64,000 bases of DNA from Dromiciops gliroides. Lineage: Eukaryota > Chordata > Mammalia > Microbiotheria > Microbiotheriidae. The notes under the pieces are model-generated. The model did not search any database and was not told the origin of the DNA. It saw only the letters and a list, made by a program, of their open reading frames with translations. Positions 46,575-59,600 of the stretch are shown piece after piece (positions within the stretch are counted from its first letter, which is position 1; every line of letters begins with the position of its first letter). The stretch lies in assembly GCF_019393635.1 (NCBI RefSeq), contig NC_057862.1, positions 262,274,441 to 262,338,440 of the forward strand. The letters run 5' to 3'. The position numbers and the translations under genes were made by a program.

Positions 46575-49500
46575 ACAAATACTTTGTGACGGTTTTTATT
46601 AAATATACAAATGCAGAATAACTCCATTGAGCTATAAGGACCAATTTTAAGTGCATTTTCTTTGGTCACATATAAAACCTTGTAATTAAACTTGATTACT
46701 TTAAGAAAACAATCAAAATGCTAAAATAAACTATATTTTGTGTGTCTTGTCAGTCTTAATGTCCAGACTTATCTCTTATTCCAGTATACTACTGAATTGC
46801 ACCATTACTTCCAGAAGAGAAGACTCTTGTCTTCTTGTTTTCTTAAATTGTAACCAAGGAAAAGTAGATTATAATAGAAAAAACCTGACAATTTAACCAT
46901 AAAATCTTAACTGCCAATTCTGAAATACATCAAGATGCTTTCTAAATAGATGTAGTTACACAATGAACACTACTAAAACCATGAGTGCTTCTGAAGTGAC
47001 ACCATTACTACACTAGCAGCACCACATAGTTAATACTGTTTTCCAACTCCCAACAGACCAAATGGCAGTTAAAATTTGGTTATTAAAACTATATCCTTAG
47101 TCTAACTAAAACAGATAGTCACCTCAAACAATAATAGCTATAAAAGCAGAACCCTCCTTTTTCCTCAATACAAGCTATTATGTACCGTTTCACTGGGATT
47201 TATTAATACCAAAATATTCTTTGCAGAGTAGTAAACAAGTATAATGCTAATACTAAAGAGCCGCTTTCTGGTAAAATAACAAATTTAGAATGAATATCTT
47301 AGACTACTTGGTGGTACAGTTATCAAGATTTTCTTCCCCACTGAAATGATTACTGCCATGTCAAAATACAGTTCTTGTTCAGTGCTTCTCAATAACTTGC
47401 AGTTATGCTGTATGATGTTTTGCTAGATGCACAATGTTTATGGAAAGATCAGAGATACCACATAAATGCATTTGCAATTTTGATCAATTTCTTGGTACAA
47501 AATGTCCAAAACAAATGGAAATCTGCCACTGTGTATAGGATTATATAGGTACATCATTCTAATGTTAACTTACATAAAAACTGATGCTTAACACTGCATT
47601 TGCAGATAACCCAAAGGGAAGGGATACTCTTTTGTTTGTTCCAAAGCAATAGCACCTAAGAAGGTATTATATTTCTATATCTGTATTTCAACTTAATTGT
47701 ATTTAACTGAAACATTAAAAACCTGACATTTTACAAAATGTGTTGTTGATTTTGGGATGCTTGGGGTAGGGAAGCCCATGGGTAAAGAAACATTTTCTAT
47801 AGGAACTGCAAATTAAAAAGCTCTAAACTGTAGACAAATGGCTTACACACTGAAAGGACCCTGCTGAAGAGAAGTTTCAGATAAACCATGCCACTCCTGG
47901 ATTATGGCTTACAGCTTCTTTATGTATCTATGACTCAAAGCCACGGAAGGCTTTGTTCTTGGGACCACAACTTAGAAAATGTTCAATAGTCCTTTAGGAC
48001 ACAAATCTGTTTGACCACCCAGACCTAACTCAGGACACTTCCTGGACACCTGTTGATACATGACACATAGTAAAAGTTGTATTGGTATGGTCATCCTCAT
48101 GTTTCCTCCCCCTTCAAAGTGTTCACCCTATTGGGCAGGAACTTTGGTACTTTAACTGTATAGTCAGCATCCTTTATCCATCTCACCTCCCACCTCATTC
48201 CCCTGGGTAAAAACAATACTCCCCCAGGGCCATGAACATAACATGTTGGGGGGGGAATCTTATTTTGTGAGTAAAATTTCTTAGTATTTGTATACAGATA
48301 CACTTCTCAAAAGGACATTTTCATCAAATGGAACGTGACAGTTAAGAACTTATGGCCAAATATGTTAAGCAAGACTCTTCAGTTCAACATACTGTTCTAT
48401 CTGCATGAAGAAAGTATTTCCTACTGGACAGAAATGGAAAATGTCAATATAAGATGTCTCAAAATTCTTAGTGCTATTTAAGTTACTGAAAATAAGCTAA
48501 GATCTTTGGGGCATATTTGTATATCCAAGTATGATGATGTTCTTATTTAAAAACAGAATCTACCTATATTAGGAAAACTTTCATTTTTTTTAGTTTAAGA
48601 AGAACTTAAATTATGAAGTACTTTTTACTTAAGTATCTTATAAAATTCAGTTCTGTTAAATAGGTAGTAACATCTGAAAACTGGAGATGAGCAGAAAAAA
48701 CCCTTGAAGTACTTTAAATAGCAGCTTAAAATTCTTGATTACATTGTAGAATTCAATATTTTCCTGTAGTGTGTAAAATTATCTTTGCTTTTTTTTGGCA
48801 GGGCAATGGGTGTTAAGTGACTTGCCCAGGGTCACACAGCTAGTAAGTGTCAAGTGTCTGAGGCCAGATTTGAACTCAGGAACTCCTAAATCCAGGGCCG
48901 GTGCTTTATCCACTGCGCCACCTAACTGCCCCCTATCATTTGCTTTTTATTGGAAACGATTGGGGGGAAGATAGATACCAAAAGTATGGAAGACATGAAA
49001 GAAAGAATAGGGTCACAGATGGGATGTCCCAAAACACTTTATGCACAGTATTCTAACCAGTCTACCCCAAATGAATATGGTAGAGTTTTACAACATTATT
49101 TCACTTTTAACTATCTAGAAAGTAGCATTTGCTTTAAGAAAATTTCATAAATTTTTTACAACTGACAAAAAAATCCACTTCATCAGTTTATGAAAAAGTA
49201 AATTTGTATTTAATGTGTTCAAATAACTTTAAGATTCGAACAAGTCACTCTATATACACTTGCCTCAACTTTCTGATGCTAGTTAAATCACCAAGGGCAT
49301 TTACTAAACTTGAAGTGACTATGATTTATACAAACTACCACAGATGAGAAAGGCAATAGTCTAGATAAATGAATTTTACCAGAAATTGTTTTATTAAAAA
49401 AAAATTAAAACCCATTCTAAAAAATTTTAAAAGTGCCATTTTAACCCTTAAAAATGGGAAAAAATATCAGTTTTATCAATCTGTCAAATAAAACATACCA

Positions 49501-50586
49501 CTAAAATGGCAAAATAAAGGATTAGTGTGCCTAGAAATTTTAAATGTCCCTTTAAGAGTCAGGAATGGAATTAAAAAAAACACCCATAAGTAACAATACT
49601 GGTTTAAAAATATAACTAATATGCATTTATTGTTGTATATAAAGCAATTTTAAGCAGCTATCTGCAATCTTTAAAACAATGCACTGAAAAGAAGTCTTCA
49701 TTTTAGACTTTTATTGTATTGCACTAAGGAACAGCAGGGTAGTTACACAATGTTCTCTCTCATTTTCTGTTCTGAGCATCTAAGGTATAACTTGCAAGTC
49801 CTTATGAATATCTTTTATCACTAGATTGTAACAATAATTAGAATACCGAATTTCTTACTAAGTGACTGCTACAAATTAAAACATTTAAAATAACTTTAAA
49901 TGCATTCCAAGATAATTTAGAATATATTCTTAATAGGTTCACTTATGCTTAGGAATTAAAGTATATGAATTTTATGGAACTATTATGGGAAATTCCTAGG
50001 TCATGCAATATATAGGGCTAATATCCAAATGTTAAGAAAAAAAAATTCCACCATCCTTATTTCTGCAAATCCATCCATGTAATCTTATACATGATATAGG
50101 AAGAAATCTATGAGGCTTCCCACAAGGTCACATATACAAAATTTTCAGTCCTTCAAAAGCACTTGATCTCTATAGCGAATTTAAAATCACTCAGTATTTC
50201 AATAAAACCAAAATAAGCTTCTACGAAGTCTTGTAAACAAAAACTTTCCAACAGACTTAGCAGAGTCAGTAATTAATACAATTATTCAGAAAATTATGGC
50301 TGTTCCTAGGGAGTACAAGTTCAAACCTGTCAATACCAGAGGTTATCTTTTTAGATTCATTTATACGTAATTCATTTAATTTCTTTGTTTAAACATAACA
50401 TATGAAAACAGTCTTTCCACAAATCAAAAATGTGGAAACATTTTAAAAATAAGGAGTCTTTTTTTTTTTAAAGTAACTGATCATATTCCATAAGCTAATC
50501 TTGGAAACAGGTTCTTGCTGGATAGAATCCTTTCACTTTGTGGCTTTTGCATGCACTTAACTGGACTGAGTCTGTTGTATATCATC
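46575..50586 (-). other. CNIH1: Probable long CNIH1 3' UTR
   Basis: About 4 kb downstream of the CNIH1 stop is AT-rich and lacks recognisable repeats except one SINE (48789-48934). On the minus strand AATAAA (reverse of 46595-46600) is followed by a strong GT-rich element, TTTGTGGTTTCTGTGG. A nearer AATAAA lies at 49710-49715 and others occur. The UTR limit is inference, and alternative shorter ends are likely. Confidence 0.5.
48789..48934 (-). repeat. WSINE1-type SINE in the CNIH1 3' UTR
   Basis: Full body, CATTGCCC-tail subtype. It is the only recognised repeat in the 4-kb 3' UTR and lies antisense to the plus strand, so it is in sense orientation in the CNIH1 message. Confidence 0.93.
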
Positions 50587-50614
50587 TTAAGAGCTCACCA
50601 AAACATATATCATG
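50587..50614 (-). CDS. CNIH1: CNIH1 coding exon 5 and stop
   Basis: After TTTTCAG the exon completes Gly and encodes MIYVLVSS and TAA, only 28 coding nt. It is recognised by phase and by the conserved cornichon C-terminus. Confidence 0.93.
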
Positions 50615-53600
50615 CTGAAAAGAAAAAGAAAAACATCGTTAATTTAAAGCAGTTTATTCCCACCCAATCATGAACATTAATGACAACAAACAGTATTCCT
50701 CACTGTACGGCAAACCAAGTAGGGTAAAATTGCTCATTTCCTCAGGTGCAGCAGCATTTCTATTGAAGTGGTCCTCTATTTCCTAAAATTTAAACCACTT
50801 AAGGATAGACATGGGCTTCCATACCGGTCTGGAAGAAAGATCAAGAGCTCTGGTATTTCATCTAAAAAGGGAGTTCTTGGGGCAGCTAGGTGGCACAGTG
50901 GATAGAGCACTAGCCCTGGAGTCAGGAGGACCTCAGTTCAAATCTGGCCTCAGACACTTAACACTTACTTACTAGCTGTGTGACCCTAGGCAAGTCACTT
51001 AACCCCAATTGCCTCACCAAAAACCAAAAATGGTTAAAAAGGGAGTTCTTCATGAATATTCCTGAAAAACTACTAGGCAACAGCTGGGCTAAAGGGACCA
51101 AAGAGAAAATGGAATTTCCCATTTAGGTAAAGTCACTTGAGGTGTTCAAGCAGAGGCTAGATGTCAGAGCAGTTGTGAGAAGATTTATGACTTATAATGT
51201 CCTTTTTAGTTAAAACCTGGAAAGACAGACATGAATTGATTCTGAGTGAAATGAGCAGAACCAAGAGAACATTGTACACATTATCAACAACATTTTGTGA
51301 TGATCAACTGTGATAGACTTAACTCTTTTCAGCAATATAATGATCTAAGACGATGCCAAAAGACTTATGGTGGAAAATGCTCTCCACATTCAGAAAAAGA
51401 ACTATGGAGTCTGAATGCAGATTGAAGCACTCTATTTTGACTTTTGTTGTTGCTTTTTTGTTATTCTTGTTTATTCTTTCTTGCATTTTTTCCTTTTGTT
51501 CTGATTGATGGGGAAATGTTTCAGCATGATAGTAATATATAACCTATATCAATTTGCTTGCTGGCCTTGGGAGGGTGGGAGAAAGACTTGGAGCTCAAAA
51601 AATATCTTTACATGTAACTGAGAAAAATTTTTTTAAATTAAAAAAAAAGGGCAATGGAATAGCATATTGTAAGAGTGAATAGCGGTGTGAAGATATATTA
51701 AGTTGAGAAGCAAAATACAGTGTAAAACAATTGGGCAAGTATAAAAAGGATTAAACACTTAGCTGGATGGAAGAAAACAAAGTGTAATAGCCATAAAGCT
51801 GGAATGAGGGAGAGATATAGCTTTGTTAGGGCAATTTAAGTATCCAGCTATCTACTCAAGGTCTTATTCTGATAAAAATCAGTGCATGGTTAATTGACCT
51901 TGCTGGTCATTTCAGCTTTTACAAAGAAGGCAGAAGTACTGCTACGGATCCAAATCTGGCCAACAAGGAAGAACTTGTTGCTCAGTAGAAGTGGCAGATG
52001 ATATACTGTGAAAAGTACTGAGACAAATTTTAAAAAGAGATGGACCCTGCCCTCAAAAAATTTATACATTCTAATGGAGATAACATAAAGGAAGTGGTAG
52101 CCAGGGGAGGGTGCTTTGATCTGGCAAATCAAAACGTATACTTGAAACTTCCTGGGAGTGTATTTCAGAAGAATTCAAAGAAAGGCTTTCATTGCCTTAA
52201 GACTGAAAGGGAGGGGCATCTAAGGTGGCACAATGGATAGAGCACTGGTCCTGGATTCAGGAGGACCTGAGGTCAAATCTGGCCTCAAACACTTAACACT
52301 TACTAGCTGTGTGACCCTGGGCAAGTTACTTAACCCCAATTGCCTCACCAAAAATAATAATAATAATAATAAATAGAAGACTAAAAGGGAAATTGGCTCA
52401 AGGAGGATGGAAGATTCTCAAGAATGAAAGAAATTCTGTCATCACAGACTGGATATTAAGTACCCAGTCAATTTTTTGTTTTTGTATCCCAAGGGCCTAG
52501 TTTGGTATTTTGCACATAAAAGGTACTTTATAAATAATGAGTTTATGGCTTTATCTATGATCCTTTATTTGGATGTTTGTTTTTGTTAATATTAAGTTCA
52601 GAAAAAATTTTACACTCCAAAGCCCAAATGACATCGAGAGAAAGTAAATAAAAAAGACCACTCTGGCCATACAGGTAGCTCATTAATAACCCTAGATTTA
52701 AAAAAGCCATGTATAATAGATGAAGAGTCACACAAGATAGGCAGGCCTGGATAGGTTGTGATCTGCATCAATGAGAGGTACACCAAATACAGATGAGATC
52801 ATACATCCAAAAGTACGTGATGATTTTAGAGGACTGTACTTCTCTTTTATTTGCACTTTGTATACTCATTTCCATCTTTCACACATGGCTTTTAAAAATC
52901 TAAACTTGTAAATTGCTAAGAAAATGACTAAAAGTATATCTTTTGACCGATGCAAGGCACTAACCAAAGGAGACCAATGATAAAGTCTCATAATCAAAAT
53001 ACTGATAGCAGCATTTTTTGTAGTAGCAAAAAACTGGAAACAAAGATATGAATGGCTCTCTAGAGAGAGTAGATAATAGATATATTCTGAAATGAAGGTG
53101 ATGTAAAAAGAAGATCACAAAATAATTTAAAAATCAAATCAAATCTGAGCTTGTTAATATGCTTCCTGTGCAGCCATATTGTTCTATTTTTTATTCTTGC
53201 TTCTCAAGAAGACTAAATAAAACCCAGTGTGAATTAAGGCATTTAATAAATACTACAGACAACAAAATGCCTGTTTTAAAGCTGTAACTGACATATTACA
53301 GATATCACAGATTTAGAATTGGAAAAGACCACAGAAGTCATTCAGTCCGACCCCCTCATTTTATAAATAAGGAAACTAAGGCCCAGAGAGATTAAGTGAT
53401 TTGCTCAACATCACACATGTAGTTATGTCCAGGATCTGAACCCAGGTCCTTCTAACTCCAAATTCAGTGCTCTTCCTACTATATCATGTTTCATAAGTAG
53501 CCTAGATCAGAACCAGAAAGACAGTGAGAAAGGTATCAAGCCAACGTCAGGATTTCCTGCTTTTGACTCTATAAGAAGTGTTTGATAGATCCATGGAAGC

Positions 53601-56600
53601 TTGCTGACAAATGGTAATTTTCAGATGTATGGCTCAGAGCTTCTGAGTAATTCTATTCTATGGAAGGAGAGAGATCTGTCATGGCCTTAAAGGGGTTCAG
53701 GCAAACTGGGACTCTTGACTTTGATTGGCCAATAGTTTTTTCTTTCTCAGCCCAGGAATTGTTTGTGTTTGACTAGAGGAGCAGAGAACAGGGATTATCA
53801 AGGTTACCAGAGAAGTACAACCTCCAAAGTCTTATAGATCAAAGTTTCTTAAACTGTGGGTCATGACCCCATGAATATGGGGGCTGTGAAAAATTTGTCA
53901 ACAGTAAAAGGTTATATAGGGGGCAGCTAGGTGGCACAGTGGATAGAGCAACAGCCCTGGAGTCAGGAGTACCTGAGTTCAAATCCGGCCTCAGACACTT
54001 AACACTTACTAGCTGTGTGACCCTGGGCAAGTCACTTAACCCCAACTGCCTCACTAAAAAAAAAAAGTTATGTATCCCTATCATATCTATATATATCTCA
54101 AGGGTTTCATAAAAATTTCTTGGGAGAAAAGGGGTCACAAGTGGAAAAAGTTTAAGTAGTCCAGCTATAGATTGTTCCTTTATTCTGCATGGATTTCTAT
54201 CAAGGAAACTAATCTTTATAACAGAAGTGACTTGATAGGGAACTGAAACCTAAGATAGGTGAGGAGATGGTAAGTCTTCAATTACTTTGTCAGATAGCCC
54301 AAAACAACTACATCCCATGTACTGATAGATCAATATCCTGAAAACAAAGTCATCCAAGATGTCAATTTCTAGAAAAAAAAAATTAGAATGTGCTATTAGG
54401 ATAGATTTTTGAGCACTTAGAAATAAAAACAGTGATTATAAGTCCACTTTAGTTCATTAGAAATGTCTGTACAGCTTTGCAAGTCAGACATGAGCACCTG
54501 GGTTGAAATCCCACCTCTGAGACTTCCCCCATTAGGGGACCTTGGTAAAAATCACTTAACCTCCTGTATCTCAGCTTTCTTATCTGTGAAACAAGGGTGT
54601 TGAACTATACTGCTTTTGGGATTGCTTTCAGCTCTAAATCTATAATGCCATAATCAAAGAACTACCATAAACACATGTTGACCTAGATTTCAAGAAGGTT
54701 TTGTCAGAAACACTTGTCTGATTCAAGAACTGTTTGAAAGACCAGACTCAAAGAATGTTGACTAAGAAATTTGTATTAACCTTAGCTGAATACTTTAGTG
54801 AAATTCTCTAGGGCTCTTTCTTCATTGAATGGTTTTGTTTAAAATTTTTATCAACGACTTGGAAGTATAATCACTTGCACTTCTCAAATTTATAGGCAAT
54901 AAAGCTGGCATGGATTAACCAACATGTTGTATGACAACTGGGATTGTGACAGGCTGGAAAAATGGGCCATATCTAATAAGAGCAAATCTACTGTAGGTAC
55001 AGTCTTGTACTTAGGTTCAACTATACAAGTAAAGAGTGGGGGCTAGATAACAGTTCATATTTAAAAAGACCTGGAGGGAAAAAAAAGATAAAACCATCTG
55101 TAAAGTATTTTTAAAAGTACACAGCACTGAAATAGGATCAGAGGGAAACAGACAAGCAAGATAGCTTTGGAAACAACATGAAGAAAGCACTAATGCTATA
55201 AGTAACAGGCCTTACAGTTTTGCATATAATTCTCTTTTTTGGGTGTACATAGGGAAAAGGTCATATTTGTTGGTATTAAGTTCAGAGTAACAAAAAATAT
55301 AAAAATTTCATCATAAAAAAGCTGCAGGTTTTAGTGAAAACTGAAGGTGAGAGGGGTCAAAAATACTTGTCAATTGATTCCTTGTCTCCACTCAGAAATA
55401 TTTCATGTCACCTTTTCTCAAGATTTTCAACACCTTATGATATAAGACAATTAAGGCCATTAACCATGAACTCCTTCCCCTCTCTATACATGAACCAGAG
55501 GCATCTCAAATGATATATTCAATAGCAGAAGAGACACATACATCTATGTGCAGTGCATGAATGTGCATGGATATAAATATACACATAAATATACATGTAG
55601 TAGAAGTGTATATGTCTGGGAATTATTTGCGTAGAGATGACATAAGGCAGTTAGGTGATACATTATACTGGATCTGAAGCCAGGAAGTCCTGAGTTCAAA
55701 TATGGTTTGACATACGTATTAGCAGTGTGACCCTGAGCAAGTCACTTAGCCTTTCTGCATCAGTATCCTCATCTGTAAAATGGAGATAATAACAGCACAT
55801 ACCTCTCCCAGGGTTGTTGTAAAGATCAAATGAGATACTAATTGTAAAATCCTTACTACAGTGCCTGGCACATGGAAAGGACTATATAAATGTTTGCTAT
55901 TATTTTAATTTTATTTTTTTTATGAGGCAATTGGGGTTAAGTGACTTGCCCAGGGTCACACAGCTAGTAAGTGTGTGTTAAGTGTCTGAGGCCGGATTTG
56001 AACTCAGGTACTCCTGACTCCAGGGCCGGTGCTCTATGTTTGCTATTATTAATAGCCAATACTGTACTTATGTGTATTAGTATTCTTTACATTTATTCTG
56101 TACATATATGTACTCATATTTTGTCCTCAGCATCTAGCACTGTGTCTGGCACATATCATACAGGGTGGGCCAAAAGTCACAAATATTTAATAACTCTTTT
56201 ATTTTTTGTTTTAAATTTATAAAGAAAAAAAATGTCCAAAAAGTTATTTAAACATCAGACCTCTTTGTGACTTTTGGCCCACCCTGTATAAATACTAGTT
56301 GAACAGTGTGATGTGACAGCCAAAGATATAAATACAATACTGGGTCAAATTGACAGAAGCATAATATACAATGAGAGTAAAAGTCCAACTTTGACTATAT
56401 CTAGAGTACTCTCTAATTACAAATGCTACATTTTAGGAAGGATATTCATAAGTGAAAAGGATATAGAATAAAACAACCAAAAAGGTGAGATAATTTGACA
56501 GAGACAGATAGTGGGCAAGAAGGTGGGGGACAGGGTTGGGGATGACACACTCACAGATAGTGGGCATGAAATAAAGATGAGGACAGAGAAAGACCAGTCA

Positions 56601-59600
56601 AGAGGAGAACCAGCAGAGAGCAATACCATGAAAAGTGGGAAATGGAAGGGAATAAGCATTTAAGTGCCTATTATGTCAAGTGCCTTGAACCCCAAAACAG
56701 TAATGCCATTTTAGATCTCTTAGTGAAAGCAAGACAAAACCAACCAAGTATGTACCAGCACTGTGCAAAGTACTTTACAAATATTTTGACCCAGAGAGAG
56801 GGGAAAGTATTAAGGAGAGGAAGGTGTTTTATAGGGTCAAAGGCTGCAGGTAGGTCAAGAAGGATGACAGTTGAGAAAAGGCCATTAGATTTGGCAGTTA
56901 AGGGCAGAGCCAAGATGGTGGAGGAAAGGTAGACTTCCTGACACAATTACTCCAAAAAACCCAGCTGAGATTATTTTCCAGCCAAAGACATCTTGGAAGT
57001 TTGGCAGAAGGGGGAGCTGGGCTGGGAGTGGAGTCCAGCCCTGTGATCAAGCTGACACAGATATAGCCCCAGAAAGGCTATGCCAGAGAAACTTACCCCT
57101 GAGCCTTTGAATCAGCTGCAGTGCCAGCATGTTCTGGAACTAATCTCACAGTCCAGTGAGAGGGCTGAACAGCTGGCCAGGGGGAGGGAGAGAGTCTACA
57201 GGGGTGTATGCAGGAGCTAAGGGGGGGGATGTGGATGTCCTACCCCAGTGGGGATCCAGGAAGAAACCTTGAGAGGTGGCAGCCCAGGTGGGGGAGGGGT
57301 GCAGGCTTGTCAGAGCTAGAAACCATGGCACATAAAGTTTTGCTGCCTGGTTGATTGGCAAGTTGGCCTGGGGTTATCTACAGACCAGGCAAGTGAAGAA
57401 ACTGCCCCATATTAAATCATAACACCTGGGACCCCCTGAAGTATATCATGGAAGCAGGACCCCACACTAAAAAGGAGTTAAAAGTCAAGTGAAAGGCAGA
57501 GTGAGCAGGCAGAGAAAGTTGTGAACCATAGAAAGCTTCTTTAGTAACAAGGAAGGTCGAGGTGCACCCTCAGAGGAAGACGTCAACATCAGGGCCCCTA
57601 TATCTAAAGTTTCCAAGAAAAATATGAATTGGTCTCAGGCCATAGAGGCTCTCAAAAAGGTCTTTGAAGACAAAGTTAGAGAGGTAGAGGAAAAAAATGG
57701 AAAGAGAAATGAGGGTGATGCAGGAAAGACATGAGAAAAAAGTCAATAGCTTGAAAAGTCAAATGGAAAAGGAGGTACAAAAGCTCTTTCAAGAAAATAA
57801 CTGCCTAAGAATTAGGATTGAACAAATGGAAGGTAGTGACTTTATGAGAAACCAAGACACAATAAAGCAAATCCAAATGAATAAAAAAATAAAGGGCAAT
57901 GTGAACTATCTTCTTGGAAAAACTGCTGACCTGGAAAACAGATCCAGAAGAGATCATCTGAAAATTATTGGACTACCTGAAAACCATGATCAAGAAAAGA
58001 GCTTAGACATCATCTTCCAATAAACTGTCAGGGAAAATTGCCCTGATATTCTAGAAGCAGAAGGTAAAATAGAAACTGAAAGAATCCACTGATCACCTCC
58101 TGAAAGAGATCCCAAAAGGAAAACTTCCAGGACTATTATAGCCAAATTCCAGAGCTCCCAGGTCAAGGATAAAATATTATTAGCAGCCAGAAAGAAGCAA
58201 TTCAAATACTGTGGAGCCACAGTAAGGATAGCACAGGATCTAGCAGCTTCTACATTAAAGGACCAGAGGGCATGGAATATGATATTCTGGAGGGCAAAGA
58301 AATTAGGTTTTACAACCAAAAATCAAGTACCCAGCAAAACTGAGTATAATCTTTCAGGGGAAAAAATGGGATTTCAATGAAAAAGAGGACTTTCAGGTAT
58401 TCCTGATGAAAAGACCTGAACTGAATAGAAAATTTTACTTTCAAATGCAAGACCCTAGAGAAGCATAAAAAGATAAAAAGGAAAAAGAAATCATGAAAGA
58501 TGTTAAAAGGTTCAACTGTTTATATTCCTACATGGGAAGATGATATGTCCAAATCATAAGAGCCTTCTGAGTATTAGGGCATCTAATTTATAATTTATTT
58601 AATTTATAGGAATAAATTTAGACAGAGGGCACAGGTGGGAATTGATTATGAAGGGATGATATCCTGTAAAGCATTAATTTTTTTGTTTTTCTTTTTTTGG
58701 GGGGCTGGGGGTGGTTGGGGTGGTCAGGGTTGATGAGTGTCTTGTGTCTGAGGCCAAATTTGGGCTTGGGTCCTCCTGGGTCCAAGACGGGTGCTTTGTT
58801 CACTGTGTCACCTAGCTGCCCCATGATGACATCTTTGGGGTAAAATTAAGGGGGGAGAGGAATACACTGCGAGAGGGGATAGAGAATGGGGTAAAATCTC
58901 ACATGAAAGAAGCAGGAAAGGGCGTATGGAGTGGGGGGAGAGATGGGGGAGGTGTGAGGAAGTGAAGGAGCCTTATACACATCAGAATTAGCTCAAAGTA
59001 GGAGGTGAAGGGGATAAGGAGGGAAGGGTGAAAGAAGGGAGGGCAAAAGGGGGGAGTGGGCAGTCAGAAGCAAAATACTTTTGAGGTGGAAATAGGGTAA
59101 AAGAAAATGGAGTAAATATCATGGGAAGGGAATAGGATGGAGTGATACAGTTATGATGATTGATTATAACAGAAAAATGTATATTACCTACTTTGCTGGG
59201 CTACTGTGAAGAAAATTCTTTGGTCAAATTTAAGGTACTACATAAAAGTTATGATGAACAGAATGCTATCAGAAAAACTTGGAAAGACCTACATGAACTG
59301 AAGCAGAGTGAAATGTACTGTATATAAAATAACAGCAATAGTGTAAGATGATTTGCTGTGAAGGACATGGTTATTTTCAGCAATGTAATGATCCAATATA
59401 ACTCTGAAGGACTTATGAAAATTGTAATCCATCTACAGAGAAAGAACTGATGGTATCTGAAAACAGATAGAAGCATAATTTTTTTTGATAGTTCCTTAAT
59501 CTGAAGTTTTGTTTTTATCTGTTTTCTTTCACAACCTGGCTAATGTAGAGATGTTTTGCAGGACCACTCATGCATAACTTATATTGAATTGCTTGAGTTC

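Noticed and set aside
57697-58023. Coiled-coil host gene
   Set aside because: The coiled coil plus [17 protein letters not shown] is L1-type ORF1 inside the HAL1 bracketed by target duplications.
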